64,000 nt of DNA from Protopterus annectens (lineage: Eukaryota > Chordata > Ceratodontiformes > Protopteridae): assembly GCF_019279795.1 (NCBI RefSeq), contig NC_056731.1, positions 862,192,071-862,256,070 of the forward strand, written 5' to 3'. Shown here in pieces: positions 11,251 to 23,150 of the stretch; within the stretch, counting starts at the first letter, position 1; every line of letters starts with the position of its first letter. The translations under genes were made by a program, and so were the position numbers. Under the pieces are notes generated by a model. It saw only the letters and a program-made list of their open reading frames with translations, was not told the DNA's origin and did no database searches.

Positions 11251-11343
11251 TCCGGCGTGTAGATCGCGGGACGATTGCCCGCGAGCTACACCGCCGAAAC
11301 AAACAGGCCGCGACACCGCTAGATCGTAGAGCGGTGCGGCCGA
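11251..11343. repeat. two adjacent hairpins at the MULE left end
   Basis: The first dyad is 11252-11299 (CGGCGTGTAGATCGCGGG pairing with CCCGCGAGCTACACCGCCG). The second is 11309-11342 (GCCGCGACACCGCT pairing with AGCGGTGCGGC). Both lie immediately inside the left terminus; the right end shows no such pair. Confidence 0.8.
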
Positions 11344-11454
11344 AACACACACCCGCCGTCGGAAAAGTAAAGCACACACATAGCGACGACCCCTAAAGCA
11401 GTTACGCTGCAAACCAAATGCCAGAACCGCGTAACACACACAAACGGCAATGCA

Positions 11455-11715
11455 GTCACGGAAACCTGAGCAATGCAGCAGTGAAAACACACGCATACAC
11501 ACCACATATAAAAAACATAAATAACCCACGCATACACAAAACAAATGTAAACACAAGCACAAATACCCCACACAGACACAACGTACAATAAACCACAAAT
11601 ACCCCACGCATACACATCACTAAAGTAAACACAAGCCCAAATACTCCACACAGACACGGTGCACAATAAACCAGTAATACTCCACGCATAGCAAATACAC
11701 ATGTACATACACAAA
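11455..11715. repeat. A/C-rich degenerate minisatellite in the MULE
   Basis: Irregular repeats of an ACCCCACGCATACACA-like unit (variants at about 11480, 11525, 11565, 11600, 11680) with spacing near 40-60 bp. The strand bias gives long reverse-strand frames rich in Val/Cys, which I regard as spurious. Confidence 0.7.
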
Positions 11716-12637
11716 ACTATCCACGGCAACAACAACTTACCTGTAGATCAGCTACACTCCAGGGAAACCCGAACAGTAAACAGGCACAGTAGAGTAGAGT
11801 TAGACTCCAGAGTGGAAGCAGCTGCAGCATTTCCCCTGTCCATGCGCTATGTCCCTGCATATAAAAAGCACGTGACAGCCCAGAACAAGTACAATACCCG
11901 TCATAGCAATAATACTCCCAGTAGTGAAAGCCATGGAGATGTGTGAGACTGTAAAGCCCCTAAGAGGCACGTGCAGCTAACAGTGTACAGAGTTCCAACT
12001 ACAAAAGTATGCACAGCACATTACACAGACCCTGTTAGGAGTTAATAGTATACATATACCTGGACAGCCTTACGTGCAACACACAGCATCTATCCAGCTA
12101 TGGCCCCCCCTAGTACAGAGGCAGGTGTGGACTGTGGACCAGGGAAGACGTCCAGACAGCGGTATCAGCCCCCACACCCAGTGTAAAGCAGCATGTCTGC
12201 ATGGTAGGTTCTGTAAACCCATCCAGTGTCCCCCGTGGCCGGTGTACAAAGGTATGTAGGCCCAATTAGGTAGAGGAGGGTGCAACACTGGGTTACTCCC
12301 CTATGTAACCTCTGCCACTGAAACCGAGGCAGGGCCCCACACCCTGATTGGGTAACAGGTACAACTGGGAGTTTAAAGGGACATGTACACCACATGTAGA
12401 AACTCTGTATGAAGCAGGAGATGGTTGAGCCCCATGGCTGTCTAAACTGCAGATAGTGCCTCCATAGCATAACAAGCAGGTAGACGAAACTGTAGTATTG
12501 ACATCTGCACAGTGCACCATCGCAGGCAGTACGACAAGACAGGCTCCACCACAGGACAGCGTCAAGGAACTATTGGCACAACCTATCGGGGAGTGTAGTA
12601 GCGCCGACCGTACATAGATCTACCAACTATACATGCT

Positions 12638-14165
12638 GTGATGGATGCCGAGAGGCCATCTGTAAGTGGTGTTACAATGCTGGAAGCTATGTACCGATAT
12701 AGCCCTGGGCAGCTTGGCAACAAGTATAGCACAGTGCCCAGCCAATGGGGCAAACCGATGCTGGTAGTCGAGGGATACCTATACCATTTGGAGCGTGAAC
12801 TGCCACCTAAACGGTACTGGGCATGTATTGAGCGGAGACCGCAGGCCTGTAGAGGTCATGCCATCACTGTACGACAGGAAGGGGGCGAGGAACTGCTGAA
12901 ATCACTGCCTCACCAGCATGGGCCGGATGCAACAATAGCCCAGGTCGCTACACTGCATGCGGAACTGCGGCAGAGGGTGGTAACTGGAAATGAGTTGCCA
13001 AGTTTGGTGATGCAGAGTGTCCTAGGCACAGCAGATGAGAACGTACTGCAGGATATGCCTTGCCGTGCAACATTACGTCGTAGCATAACCAGGGTCTGTC
13101 AGAGAGCACGTGCAGCACTGAGCATGCCTCCAGTAACACTTGCGGATATTGATGTCAGCCACTGTCCACTCCGCAGTGGCACCTTTATGCTCCGTAGGAG
13201 ATCTGATATGGATGGGACGGATTCCCTGGTTCTCCTCACAACAGCACAGAACCTAAGTGATCTGTGTAGAGCTGACATCATTCTTGCCGATGGCACCTTC
13301 CCTACCAGGGCCAATATATGTCATCAGCTATATACACTACATGGCTGTATTGGGACCCACACCTCATCAAGGATTGTCCCCCTGGTGTACTGTCTCATGA
13401 CTAGGAAGTCAGAGTCTGCGTACTACAGTATGTGGGAGTTACTGAAGAGTATGACTGCAGAACAGGACTGTACCCTGGCTCCACAGTATATAATGACTGA
13501 TTTCGAGAAGGCAGCGATCCGTGCCAGCCGTAAGGCATTTCCAAAGGGTATTCTGAAAGGGTGCCTTTTCCACTTTGCACAGATCATTTGGCGCCAGATC
13601 CAGCATAACCACCTTAGCCCTGTATGGTACGGACGCCGCGTTTTCCATTGCCATACGCAAGCTAATCGCGTTGGCATTTCTACTGGTTGAGGATGTTATC
13701 CCTGCATTTGTGGACATTGTTGCTATGTTACCGGACTGTGCACGGCCTGTTGGCGTATTCCTGGACCATCATTATGTGCGAGGCCGACCACGCAAGTATG
13801 CATCCCGCTGCTCCTCACAGCAACGACTACCGTCATCCTATCCTTTACGTTTCTGGAATGTTAGTGATGTGACCGGCATGGATTTCCCACGGACCAATAA
13901 CCAGGTAGAGGCATGGCATCGTCGGCTGAAAGTGTTACTGGGACGGCCTACAGTGCAGTTATCAGATCTTTTGACTGTCCTGCAACAGGAGCAGAACCTA
14001 ACAGATACCCGTCGGGAATCTTTGTTGCGGGGGATGCCTGTTACACCATGAAGGAAGGCAATTGTTGTAAGGGAGCGTCGTCTAAAACACATCCTGCAAT
14101 ATAAGTGTGACTATAATGATGTGCAGGATTTTCTCCGTGCTGTGGCACATTTCTATAAGTTATGA
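12638..14165 (+). pseudogene. MULE transposase with FLYWCH-type zinc finger
   Basis: DNA transposase, nearly intact. Residues about 45-95 form a FLYWCH-like finger: YLYHLERELPPKRYWAC, then a second Cys (QACRGHAI), then LPHQHG. The DDE core follows: ILADGTF (first Asp) near 13288, IMTDFEKAAIRAS (second Asp) near 13490, KGCLFHFAQIIWRQI (the CxxH of MULEs) near 13555, and NNQVEAWHRRLKVLLG (Glu) near 13900. One single-base frame change lies at about 13620-13640 (LSPVWYG in one frame, then IRKLIALAFL in another). A TGA at 14049-14051, consistent with CGA decay, is followed by in-frame sequence ending RAVAHFYKL at 14165. The start is the first Met of the open frame. Confidence 0.92.
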
Positions 14166-14529
14166 TTATATCATGGTTTAGTATGCACCAAGCACTCCCC
14201 ACATTACTTTACATTGTGCATTAATAAAGGCCTTGCCCACAGCACACAGGTTTTAGTGTACCACTCTGGTGCCCACTTGGCATCCTAGTCTAGGTGCATG
14301 TTACACTGTTGGTTGCACATGGTGGTTTCTAGGGGGTGTGGGGTTTAGATCACATATGGGTTTTTTGTCTGACACCTGTGGTTAGGGTGCAGGGGGTTAT
14401 TTTCTTTTTGCAGGGAATTGTCTGCAGGCATTTGTCACTACAGCTAAATTTCCATACTGCCATCTGTCCACATCCAGTTGTCCCACAGTGGGTTGTCGCA
14501 CCGCCTAGGTGCCTGAACCCGTAAGAATG

Positions 14530-16720
14530 GCATCTTCCATTAGAGTCCCCCCCCCCCCTTGGAAGAACCATCTCTTTGTGAGTCTTGAAAAGGACCTTGG
14601 GATTTAACGAAACCATATTTTCCTACCTCCTCGCTGATTTCATGAAAAGGAGCAAAGAAACAACAGCAGACAAGGTCTTTCCCTCTTTCACTTCTGGAGA
14701 GTGTTTCCTTCACCTTTTGGCTGAACAGAGAAGATCCATCAAAAGGAGAATTGATGAAGAAAGACTTGAAGGGCTCCGTAAAAATCGCACAAATGTATCC
14801 AGGCATGTCTCCTAACTGCTATGCCTAAACCTGCCACCTTGAGGTACCGTTTGCAGTGTGGGAAATCAACCTCATGGACACATTAGATATAGACTGTAGG
14901 CTGGCCAGTTGTGAAGAAACCTTATTCTGATCCTCCTCAGACATGGACCCAGAAAAAGATCTGGAAGGCTCCTTTGTCAAATCTCTTTGCAACCTGCTAA
15001 AGTGTGCCAAATAATTAAATGACCACAGGACAAAGGCTGCTGAGGTGTAGACATGCTTTGCAAATCTGTCCAAAGCCCAATTTCGGGGGATGGACAGATG
15101 TGCTCTGCTCTGCTATCTCTTTCTTGGTGGTTGCTGCAACAACCATGGCATCTACTGGGGCCTTCTTGCTTTAGTGTGCTCTGTCCTTTGGTGGGGGGCT
15201 AAAAATCTATCTTGTCACTTGGGAATTGGCTCAACAGTATGTGATTCCTTCCATGCATGGCATGAGACAAGATCTATTAGCTCATCAGCCGGAGATGTCA
15301 CCCAAACTGTAGCTGGCCCAGACAAGAAGGCCTCCAGGAACACTAACTCCTCCTGGATAAACCATTCACCTTTTTGCTTTAAAAGTTCTGGTATTTCTCT
15401 AAAGGAGACATCCTCAGGTGGAGATCTGGGGATCTTCCCCCCTCACTGAAATCAGTGTCCTCAGTGAGAGATTCCAGATGGAGAATCCAAGTGTCTCCTT
15501 TTACACACCCTCTTCCTAGAGACCTCGTCAGTGGGATGGTCTAGTGAGGTATCGAAGTGACAGGAGAGTCCCTAGGGATTGACTGGAGGCTCATTCAGGA
15601 AAGCTATCCCAGTGAGAGGTTCAGAACTCAAACCTGGCAGTGGAAGAAAAACAGGATCCAAGGGGAACAAGGATGTCCTTTCTTTATGCAGAGAGAAAGC
15701 CCTCTTCTCTATTTCAAAGGCAGAGGATCTTGGAGAAACAGAGGTCAGCAGCACTGGAGCAGAAGACCTCTGTGCCAATGAGCCCTGAACCCCCCATCCC
15801 AGATCCCTGTCTTTAGGAGGGAGTCAGACCTGAGCTGTTCAGTGCCAAAGCAACTAGAGGCAAGGATGGCTCCGATAACTTTGGAGATTACCCCAATCCC
15901 CCAGAGCCAGCACAATAGCTTTGGCTCCAAGAGTCCTCCTGCTCCAAAAGCATCAGAGCCAGATGACTCAGAAACAAGGTCGGAGTCAAAGAATGATCTG
16001 TCTTTGGATCTGAAGAGGACACCCTCAAGGATCTTGGATCTTAAGGATCTAAAACTATGGGACGGATTGGAGAAGGAGATATGATTATCAGGTCAGTGGA
16101 GGGCAGCTTCACTATTCAGATGGCAGCAGGAGGAGGTACTACCCCCATCTGGGTTTGAGCTTTGAGGAACTCCTCATCATTCTATCCACATCTGCTTCAG
16201 ACCAGTTCCTGGAGGACCTAAGACAGGAGCTGGTAGAAACTGGCCTGCAATGTCTCCTCTGAGTTTCCTGGAGAAAAGGTGAGTGAAGCTGTGGAGAGAT
16301 CAGCTCCAGCGAAAAGATTGGTGACCAGATCTGAAGTGACCTAGCCTTCAATGAACTAGGATCCAAAGGTGTCGGATTTGACTGTTTTTAGATTTTTCAC
16401 AGGAGGCTCAGAGGAAGGAGACGATGCAGTAGAATTTATTCTTTGCAGCCAATTTAGGCTTCACCTTTTCAGACCTCTTGGAGGGGGTTTGAGCCCCTGT
16501 AGCTAGAGGAGAAGAAGAGGAAGAGGGAGGAAGGCCTTTCAGCACTAACTTATTTTTCTAGTCACTGACAGCCCTGGAATTGAAACAAGCACAAATGAAG
16601 CAATCCATTTCTAAATGGGCAACATCCAAACAGTGGACACTTTCCTTGTGGGCATCAGAATTGGGAATCTTATGCTCATAGGAAGTGCATTTTTTTAAAA
16701 CCAGTTAGTTTATCTGCCAT
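14530..16720 (-). pseudogene. DIRS B Gag and leader region, decayed
   Basis: An ATG at 16720 begins a frame with MADKLTGFKK. After a frameshift, reading continues as a Cys/His block resembling DIRS A (KIPNSDAHKESVHCLDVAH, then FICACFNSRAV). Further short minus-strand frames (16366-16139, 14806-14540) are serine/arginine-rich and broken. The MULE insertion lies just downstream at 14520. Confidence 0.7.
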
Positions 16721-17079
16721 GCTTCACAAATAAAAGAGACAGAAGAAAGATGTTTAAACTCAACTATAGCAAAATATTTTTTTATACTACAGGACCAAAT
16801 GTACTAACAAAGGTACCAAGAAATACCCTCTAGAGGGTAGGAAAGAAAAGATTATAGGGACAGAATCAAATGTACCAGCAATGGTACTTTGTCGAGTGCC
16901 CAGACAATAATAGGGTAGGAAAGAAGTACTCAACAGACAGAACTCAAAAACTATTCAGAAGTAAGGGAGTGTGTGAAATAAAAGATACAATAAAAGAACT
17001 GTATAACAGTGAAAAGTCACTCAAAAGCTTGAGAATAGGAGATCCGCTTCTGAATGATACAGTGGCAAACAAAATCTGG

Positions 17080-17219
17080 GGTATGTTAGGTTGGTGGAGT
17101 ATTGTGGGTAAGGGAGAAGCTCGAGAATTTGATACATTAATATAGTGAAAGTGGCCCAGCTGGATCTAATGTTGGATCCGAGACCCATCAGTTGAGGAAT
17201 GAATGAAAATGACAACATC
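17080..17219. repeat. right inverted terminal repeat of DIRS B
   Basis: Inverted partner of 8205-8330. The outer end reads GACAACATCAGATC on the plus strand and meets L1 sequence at 17220. Confidence 0.75.
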
Positions 17220-17752
17220 AGATCATATTTTTTAGGAGTGTAATGAGTTGGCAAACTTTAAAAGAGCACTGTCAAAAATACTGGATGGACTAATTTGGTG
17301 CAACTAAGTAAATATTTTTTTTCTGAGCTTGACTAAAGGATCTGCATTGCCTAGACATAGTAAGGTCTTGTTAAGTTTAATCCTTGTGGCTGCCAAAAAA
17401 ACTCAATTACTAGAAAATGGAAATCAAAATCTAAATAAACCGTATTTGAAGTAGTGAAAATTGTAACACAGGTAAAGGAACTAGAAGTTTATTTTAAAAA
17501 ATTTAAGAGTAAATTACATAGACAAAATAGAAATTGTGGGAAAAATACACATAGGAAAATGTTTTGGAGGAGGAATGAGGTTTCTGTGAAGGGAGAAATT
17601 GATTAACTTATGTAATGTAGGATTGATTATATTGTACAAAAGAATATATGTGATGTATAATGTTTGTAACTGTGAACATGCTAATTTGGTTTGTTTTATT
17701 TTACATAAATATAAATCACAAGTAATAATTCAATAAAGGTGTAAAAAACATA
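17220..17752 (+). pseudogene. L1 element A, 3' end and 3' UTR
   Basis: Aligns with 39625-40476 of L1 B once the SINE in that copy is skipped: GGAGTGTAATGAGTTGGCA, then TGGCTGCCAAAAAAACTCAATTAC, then AATAAAGGTGT followed by a short A run. The AATAAAG near 17735 may be the polyadenylation signal. It completes the L1 broken at 8178. Confidence 0.88.
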
Positions 17753-17879
17753 ACAGAGGAACTGGAAATGTGTAAAATATAAGCTTTGACAGGGCATGGA
17801 CTGAATTAAAAAAAATAATAATAATATAAAAATATGACAAAAGGGATACTGTACAGTCATCCAAGACAGCACACAGTAG

Positions 17880-18340
17880 CAAAATGTCAGGCAGAAACTA
17901 TTCCTTTTGTAAGTCTTGTGGTAATAAATATGAAAAGTTACACTATAAAACAAGTAATCAAGTCTGCAAATTTGTGATAGTTGCAGTCATTTCACAAAGA
18001 TATGTATAAAGTTAAAATGTTGCAGCAAAATATGCATGCTTTAAAAGTAAAGGAACAGAATGAAACAATATTTGCTAAGGACACTGTCAACATTCATACT
18101 TATGAATGCAATACCCACAGTAAGCAGAAAAAAGTTGACTGTTATTCAAAAAATATGACAATTAAAGACTTGAGTGTGTGTTGCAGTGTTATATTTAAGC
18201 TTGATACTGGTGTAGAATGCAATATACTGTCTGAGTTTACATTTAAGGCACTCAATCTGTATTGTAAAGTACAAAAGTCTCTAATCACTCTTGTAAAATA
18301 TCCAGTGCACAAACTGAAATCTGTGCAACAGATTTGACTC
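17880..18340 (+). pseudogene. gypsy-2 zinc knuckle and aspartic protease
   Basis: Near 17900 the translation reads FCKSCGNKYEKLHYKTSNQ followed by further Cys, a CCHC-like knuckle. Further on, IFKLDTGVECNILSEFTFKAL at about 18190-18255 is an aspartic protease loop with the catalytic DTG present. It is followed by VKYPVHKLKSV in the expected protease body. The frame stops at 18337. Confidence 0.78.
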
Positions 18341-18690
18341 AGTTGTGAATATAACTGCAAAAGCAGCAGAGTATTATTAGTTCAAGTAGTATGCTTGGAG
18401 AAATATTCAAAGCAGCCAAAACTATGAGGTTGTAATGACTGCATGGCAGTATTATCAAGAGGACATATACTGTGCAGAAACAGTGTAATTTATTGACTAA
18501 TAGAGACAACATCAGTGGTAAAGCTAATGATTAAAGCAATAACTTTGATAATGCTGAAGAGGCATGGAGTCAAACATGAGATTACTGTAACAGAGTTCAC
18601 ATATTTATGCAGTAACTTCCTACAGCTCATATATTCATGAATGTCTATATTCAGTTAAGACTATAAATATGACTAGAAAATACACTACAA

Positions 18691-18712
18691 ATCATCATCA
18701 TCATCATCATCC
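18691..18712. repeat. (ATC)n simple repeat, RTE 3' tail
   Basis: Seven or so ATC units at the 3' end of the minus-strand RTE element. Confidence 0.9.
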
Positions 18713-19429
18713 CCCTTTTCCCCATTTTCTACATGGGGTCGGGGTATCATGTTAACTGTCACCATCTCTCTAGATTCAGTGCCACACTCCTGCTTTCTTC
18801 AGCACTCAAGCCTGACTGTTGCAGATCTTCTTTCACACAATCCATCCACCGTTTTGCTGGATGTCCTTGTTTCCTCTTACCTTCTTCCTGTCTGTCCCAA
18901 ATCTTCTTTACCAGATCGACTTCTGCTTTTCTGCCCATATCTGAACCACTGTAATCTGTTCTCTTTGATCTTTTCTGCAATTGGAGCTACTTTGACTTCT
19001 GCTCTTATGTCCTAATTTCTTTGTCTGTCCACAATGTGCATCCTACCACCCTTCTCAGGCACTTCATTTCCATCACCTCTAGCTTCTTCATATGCTCTGC
19101 CTTTACTGCCCAGGTTTCTGTACCATACACTAATACTGGTCACAGCACTGTCATGTACATCTTATTTTTCAGTTTCTTCAGCTTCTTTGGCATTCTTCTG
19201 TCATAGACTACACCTGAGACTCTATGCCAGTTGGCTGCAAACCCTCTGATTCTAGCTCTGACCTCTTCATTCAGACTTCCCTTCTCCTCAACCACCCCTC
19301 CCAGACACTTGAAGCTATTTACCTGCTCCACTATCTTCCCTTCTACTTAAAATCTCAGCTTCTTCTGATTTCCCCAATTTGGTGCCAGTACCACTGTCTT
19401 ATTTGTGCTTAGTTTCATCCCATGTGCCT

Positions 19430-20719
19430 TCAGTTTTGCATTCCACCCCCTATCTTTTGCTGAAGTTCTTGCTCAGAGTCTAATGCCACATTGTCTGCAT
19501 ACAGTAACTTTGTTGATCTAGCCCCTCCACCCTGTTTGCTAATGTAGTCCATCACTAGTATGAACTGCAGTGGGCTCAGAGCTGAACCCTGGTGTATACC
19601 CACTCCCACTGTGAATCCCTCTGTTAGGCCAAACACTGTTCATCCTTGAGTGACTGGGACCTTGTACCTAGCCTGCACCTACCTGTGTTTCTGGGACTTT
19701 GAACCGCTGCAGTACTGCCCACATCAGCTTTCTTGGGACCTTGTCATATGCTTTCTCCAAGTCAAGGAATGCCTAGTTGGACTCTTTCCTCATCTCCAGC
19801 TTCTTTGCAACTATCTGTCTCACTGCAAACATCAGGTCAGTTGTGTTGCATCCTGATCTGAATCCAAACTGCTCATCTCCCAGCTTACGTTGTACTACTA
19901 TGCATATCCATTTATCAATTACCCTCTCAAGAACTTTCATGCAATGTGATACAGGAGTCTGATGCCTCTGTACTGCCCACAGTTTTGGATATCCCTTTTG
20001 TTCTTGCACACTGGCACGAGTATGCTTGTTTTACAGTAATCTGGGATATGCCTTTCTCTCCACACTGCTTTGAGTACCCTCAGGATCCATTTCTCCCCTA
20101 TCTCACCCAACATCTTTATCATATCTGCTGTGACCTCATTTGAGCCTGCTGCTTTCCATGACTTCATTTTCCTTAGTGCTATTCTTACTTCTTCTTGGGT
20201 GGACTCCTCTTCTTCTCTCATTGTAGGCTGTTGATGGGACAGTACAGCCTCTGTTGGATTTTCTTCATTCAGAAACTGCTGGAAATACTCCTTCCATCTG
20301 CATCTGATGTCCTGTGGACTGATGAGTACGTCATTGCTGGCATCTCTTATGAAGGGTGTCTGACTATCTTCTTTATATTTCTGTCTTTCCCTTGCAACCT
20401 GATATAGTGCCTTTGTACCACCTACTGAGTCCCTTTCCAGAAGTTGGTAGAGTGCCTCAGATGCCCTATTCTTTGCTATTGCAACTGCTTTCTTAGCTTC
20501 TTTGTTAGCCAACTGGTATTTCTTCCTAGCCTGGTTGGTCTTTTCTATCTTCCATTTTTTCCAGCACTCCTTGTTTCTTTTGATCACTTTCTGAACTTCT
20601 GCATTCCACCACCAGCTTTCCTTATGTACCTTATTTCCATACCTGGTTCGGCAACAAAGTCTGTTCTGTAGTCCTAACACATGCTGTTTTGAGGAGCTGC
20701 CATTCTTCTTCAGCTCCAT
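19430..20719 (-). pseudogene. RTE endonuclease-RT linker and reverse transcriptase
   Basis: The frame 20719-19937 has KESWWWNAEVQKVIKRNK, a basic linker, then MKSWKAAGSNEVTADMIK, WKAVWRERHIPDYCKTSILVP-like sequence and GQYRGIRLL. Next frames carry KLGDEQFGFRSGCNTTDL, HQGSALSPLQFILVMDYI and KLLYADNVAL. The last is the RT catalytic box, where the normal YADD has become YADN. This order matches RTE/BovB-like RT. Dead copy. Confidence 0.88.
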
Positions 20720-21559
20720 CTATTTCCTCCTCTTCTTGGGGTGCTACAGCCCTGAGCGATTCTTTAAAATGTTGTACTTTCTCTTCAGACAAATTGGTCT
20801 CTCTTGACCTTAGAGCCATCTGTGACTACTGTGTGTAGCTGATTGAGGCAACTATTTGTTTATGCTGTAGGCCAACTGTTTTACTGAGGATGACTTTGGA
20901 ATCATGGATTCTACCCCAGTGCCTTTTCCTTACTGGGAAGAAGTCTACCTGAGTTGCATGTTGTGACTCTCTCTCTCTTTCTGAACCATGTGTTGGCTAC
21001 TATCAAGCCATTTGCCAGATCGAAGTCTAGAATGGCTTCTCCTTCTTTATTCCTGTTGCCCCACCCATGTGGACTCAGGCAGTCCTCATATCATGTTCTG
21101 CCTGTCCCGATATGTCCACTGAAGTCACCCATTATCAACACCAATTCATGTTGTCCTGGTTTATCTAGTAAGCCCTGCAACTGCTGTCTGAATGCACTCT
21201 TTTCCTCACTATCACAACCCTGCTGTGGGGCATAGGCTGAGATTATGAATATATCATTACACTAGAGTCTAATTGCCATGAGACTGTCATTAATTCTGCA
21301 GATATCCTTCACTACCTTCTGAAGCCTCTGTCCCACCACAATTCCCACACAATTTCTAGCTTGTCCCCTTCCTGAGTAGTAGACTCTGGATCCAAGACAA
21401 GTAGCATTGCTGCACTGCCCTTCCATCTTGTCTCTTGGATCCATAGAATGTCCAGCCTCCTCTGTATCATCATGCCATCCACATCCAAGCTGCATCCTGT
21501 CAGTGAACCTACATTAAGTGTAGCAATTCTCAGTTCATGTTTGGCAAGTTGATTGGTTT

Positions 21560-22176
21560 TACGTCCAGCTTTCGTTCAACAGAACTATCCCAGGTAAACA
21601 AGGCTGGGCAAGTAGACACCGGCTGGCCAGTAATTTATTGACCCAGGGCTGCTAGGCTTTATAGCTGGCACACACTGGCCAATAGGGGCAAATACATTCC
21701 TCCCACCATTAGTATGGGTCCATGGCATAGGTTGGAGTAGGCCGGGGTCCTCAATCCACTTATCACCTGTAAGTACCCATGCCCATTTTGGTGAAATTAG
21801 TCAACATGATCACATCACCTAGAGCCATATTTTACACCATCAAGTGGTTAGCCCCGCCACAGCGCACTGTCTGTGATCCATGTTCTCCTATCTTGAGGGT
21901 ACTGAGCACCACAGTAGATGCCCAAAGCGGTTGGTCTGTACAACTCTTCCCCCTATAGGGCACCATGTAGAGTCTGTGCTGCTGCCCACAGCTCCATTCA
22001 TTGGTGAGTTTGAGATGGAAACACTCAGCATGTTTTTCAGAGGCGGAAAGAACCCCACAGAGACACAGGGAGAACATGCAAACTCCAAACAGGCACTGGT
22101 CGGGGGTCAGGATTGAACCTTGTACCTTGTGCATAAGCTGCGAAGACCTGAACCATTATGCCAGCTGGCCTCTCAT
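21560..22176 (-). mobile_element. tRNA-derived SINE-like repeat, minus strand
   Basis: Read on the minus strand from about 22172, the head has a box-A-like TGGCATAATGGTTCAGG and a clear box B GGTTCAATCC some 45 bp later. A body with GTTTGCATGTTCTCCCTGTG follows. This body shares words with the other SINE family in the window (50066, 52842) but differs elsewhere. The 3' limit is unclear and the stretch 21560-21830 may be another repeat. It lies between RTE and gypsy-2 sequence. Confidence 0.6.
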
Positions 22177-22189
22177 CAAAACCACAAAA

Positions 22190-23150
22190 TCAGTTAAAAT
22201 TACAAACAATAGCATAAGTACATTTCTGAAAGTTAAGAAGTTTAATTTTCAAACATATGATTGTGTACCTCAAGCTGAGGACGATATCTTAGACATTCCA
22301 AATTGCTTACTAGTTTAACCTGCATGGAAGGAGGCTATCATATTAAAATTTCCTATGAGGTTGTATCAGTAGTGAATGTCCCAAGATAAATTCAAGTTGC
22401 AGTCAAGGACAGAACTGGACAAGAGTCATAATCACTTGAAGCAATTGTTAAGAAAACTGAACTGAATGAATAAGTATATGGCATACTAACAGCAATGCTG
22501 CAGAATAAGCTAGGTATGTATTGATCCTCAAGATTTAAACACATGGATCAAAAGGGATCCTTATCCACTTCAATTGATTGAAGAAGCAGTTGCTACTATG
22601 TCTCAGAGTCTAAGGTTAAGTTTCTCTCTCTGTTTCATGATAAAGAAGACTCTGGCAGATTATGCAAGATGATAGTAGCATGAAGCTGTACTTCTTCTAA
22701 ACTTTTAGACAGATACTGATTTTTATGCCTACCTTCTGAAATCTCAGTGGCATCTGAGGTGTTTCAAACAGCCATAGTAGAGGTGACTGAAGGCTTGAAA
22801 AGTATTGACAATATAACTAATGATCTCCTAGTCTGGTTACCTACTAAGAAAGAACATGATTTGGACCTCATTAAATTGCTAAACAGCTTGAGACAAAAAG
22901 GCTTAATGATGAAGAGAAACAAGAGTCAACTCTGTATGTCAGCTCTCAAGAACATAGGCCATACTGTGACTACTAATGGCCTCAAATTTGATTTAGATAA
23001 AGTCATTGTAATTGTACATATGCAGAACCCTCATAACATGTTGTCTCTTATGGGATTTGTTGGTACTTTCTTCCAAGTTCATTCCAAACTTCTCAGATGT
23101 AACTGTACCTACTATGGAGCTACTACAGTATAATGTTGCTTGATGTTGGT
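22190..23150 (+). pseudogene. gypsy-2 reverse transcriptase
   Basis: Before 22747 the frames hold broken RT N-terminal motifs (YEVVSVVNVPR; FHDKEDSGRLCKM). The frame 22747-23133 has ASEVFQTAIVEVTEGL, then IDNITNDLLVW (normally a DD pair; here ND), then LNSLRQKGLMMKRNKSQLCM and LKNIGHTVTTNGLKFDLDKV. These are the order and spacing of Ty3/gypsy RT through the connection domain. The altered catalytic Asp and stops make it inactive. Confidence 0.87.

Larger units (their letters stand above)
11247..14520 (+). mobile_element. MULE-superfamily DNA transposon
   Basis: A 3274-bp element inserted in DIRS B. It is flanked by a perfect 9-bp duplication GTAAGAATG (11238-11246 and 14521-14529), the size characteristic of Mutator-like elements. 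Ends are imperfect inverted repeats beginning GGGTTC (left GGGTTCCGGCGTGTAG, right reverse complement GGGTTCAGGCACCTAG). It encodes one transposase at 12638-14165. The left terminus is rich in CpG, unlike its surroundings, suggesting relatively recent arrival. The 1.4 kb before the transposase has no convincing frame. Confidence 0.93.
8179..17219 (-). mobile_element. DIRS-like element B, 9 kb, with a MULE inserted
   Basis: A tyrosine-recombinase retrotransposon inserted in the C-terminal end of L1 ORF2. The L1 reading resumes at 17220 exactly where it stopped at 8178. Terminal sequences 8205-8330 and 17080-17219 are inverted copies (shared CTCGAGCT and TCCCTTACCCA words). A partial extra copy of the end lies at 8555-8620 beside the recombinase, like the internal complementary region of DIRS elements. 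Minus-strand order is Gag (from 16720), RT/RNase H (about 11230-9900) and recombinase (9720-8637). Decayed throughout. Without the 3.3-kb MULE it would be about 5.8 kb, a normal DIRS size. Confidence 0.85.
18690..21545 (-). mobile_element. RTE-type LINE, minus strand
   Basis: A 2.9-kb non-LTR element reading right to left. The endonuclease region (21545 to about 20820) contains ELRIATLNVGSLTG and LDILWIQETRWKG. A linker and RT follow. The 3' end lies at a (ATC)n tract at 18691-18712, the short simple-repeat tail typical of RTE elements rather than poly(A). Stops and frameshifts are frequent. It sits inside gypsy-2. Confidence 0.85.

Noticed and set aside
11170..11735. Minus-strand frames of up to 145 codons rich in Cys, Val and Tyr
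   Set aside because: They overlap the AC-rich minisatellite in the non-coding part of the MULE and are strand-biased artefacts.
12070..12565. Minus-strand frames (72-101 codons) in the MULE 5' part, considered as a second MULE protein
   Set aside because: No motif, mutual overlap, and no start context; more likely chance.
15090..16084. Plus-strand frames of 74-119 codons between the MULE and the DIRS Gag start
   Set aside because: Opposite to the DIRS coding direction and without motifs; antisense of the Gag region.
18733..20671. Plus-strand frames over the RTE element (Ser/Leu/Phe-rich)
   Set aside because: Antisense shadows of the RTE reverse transcriptase.
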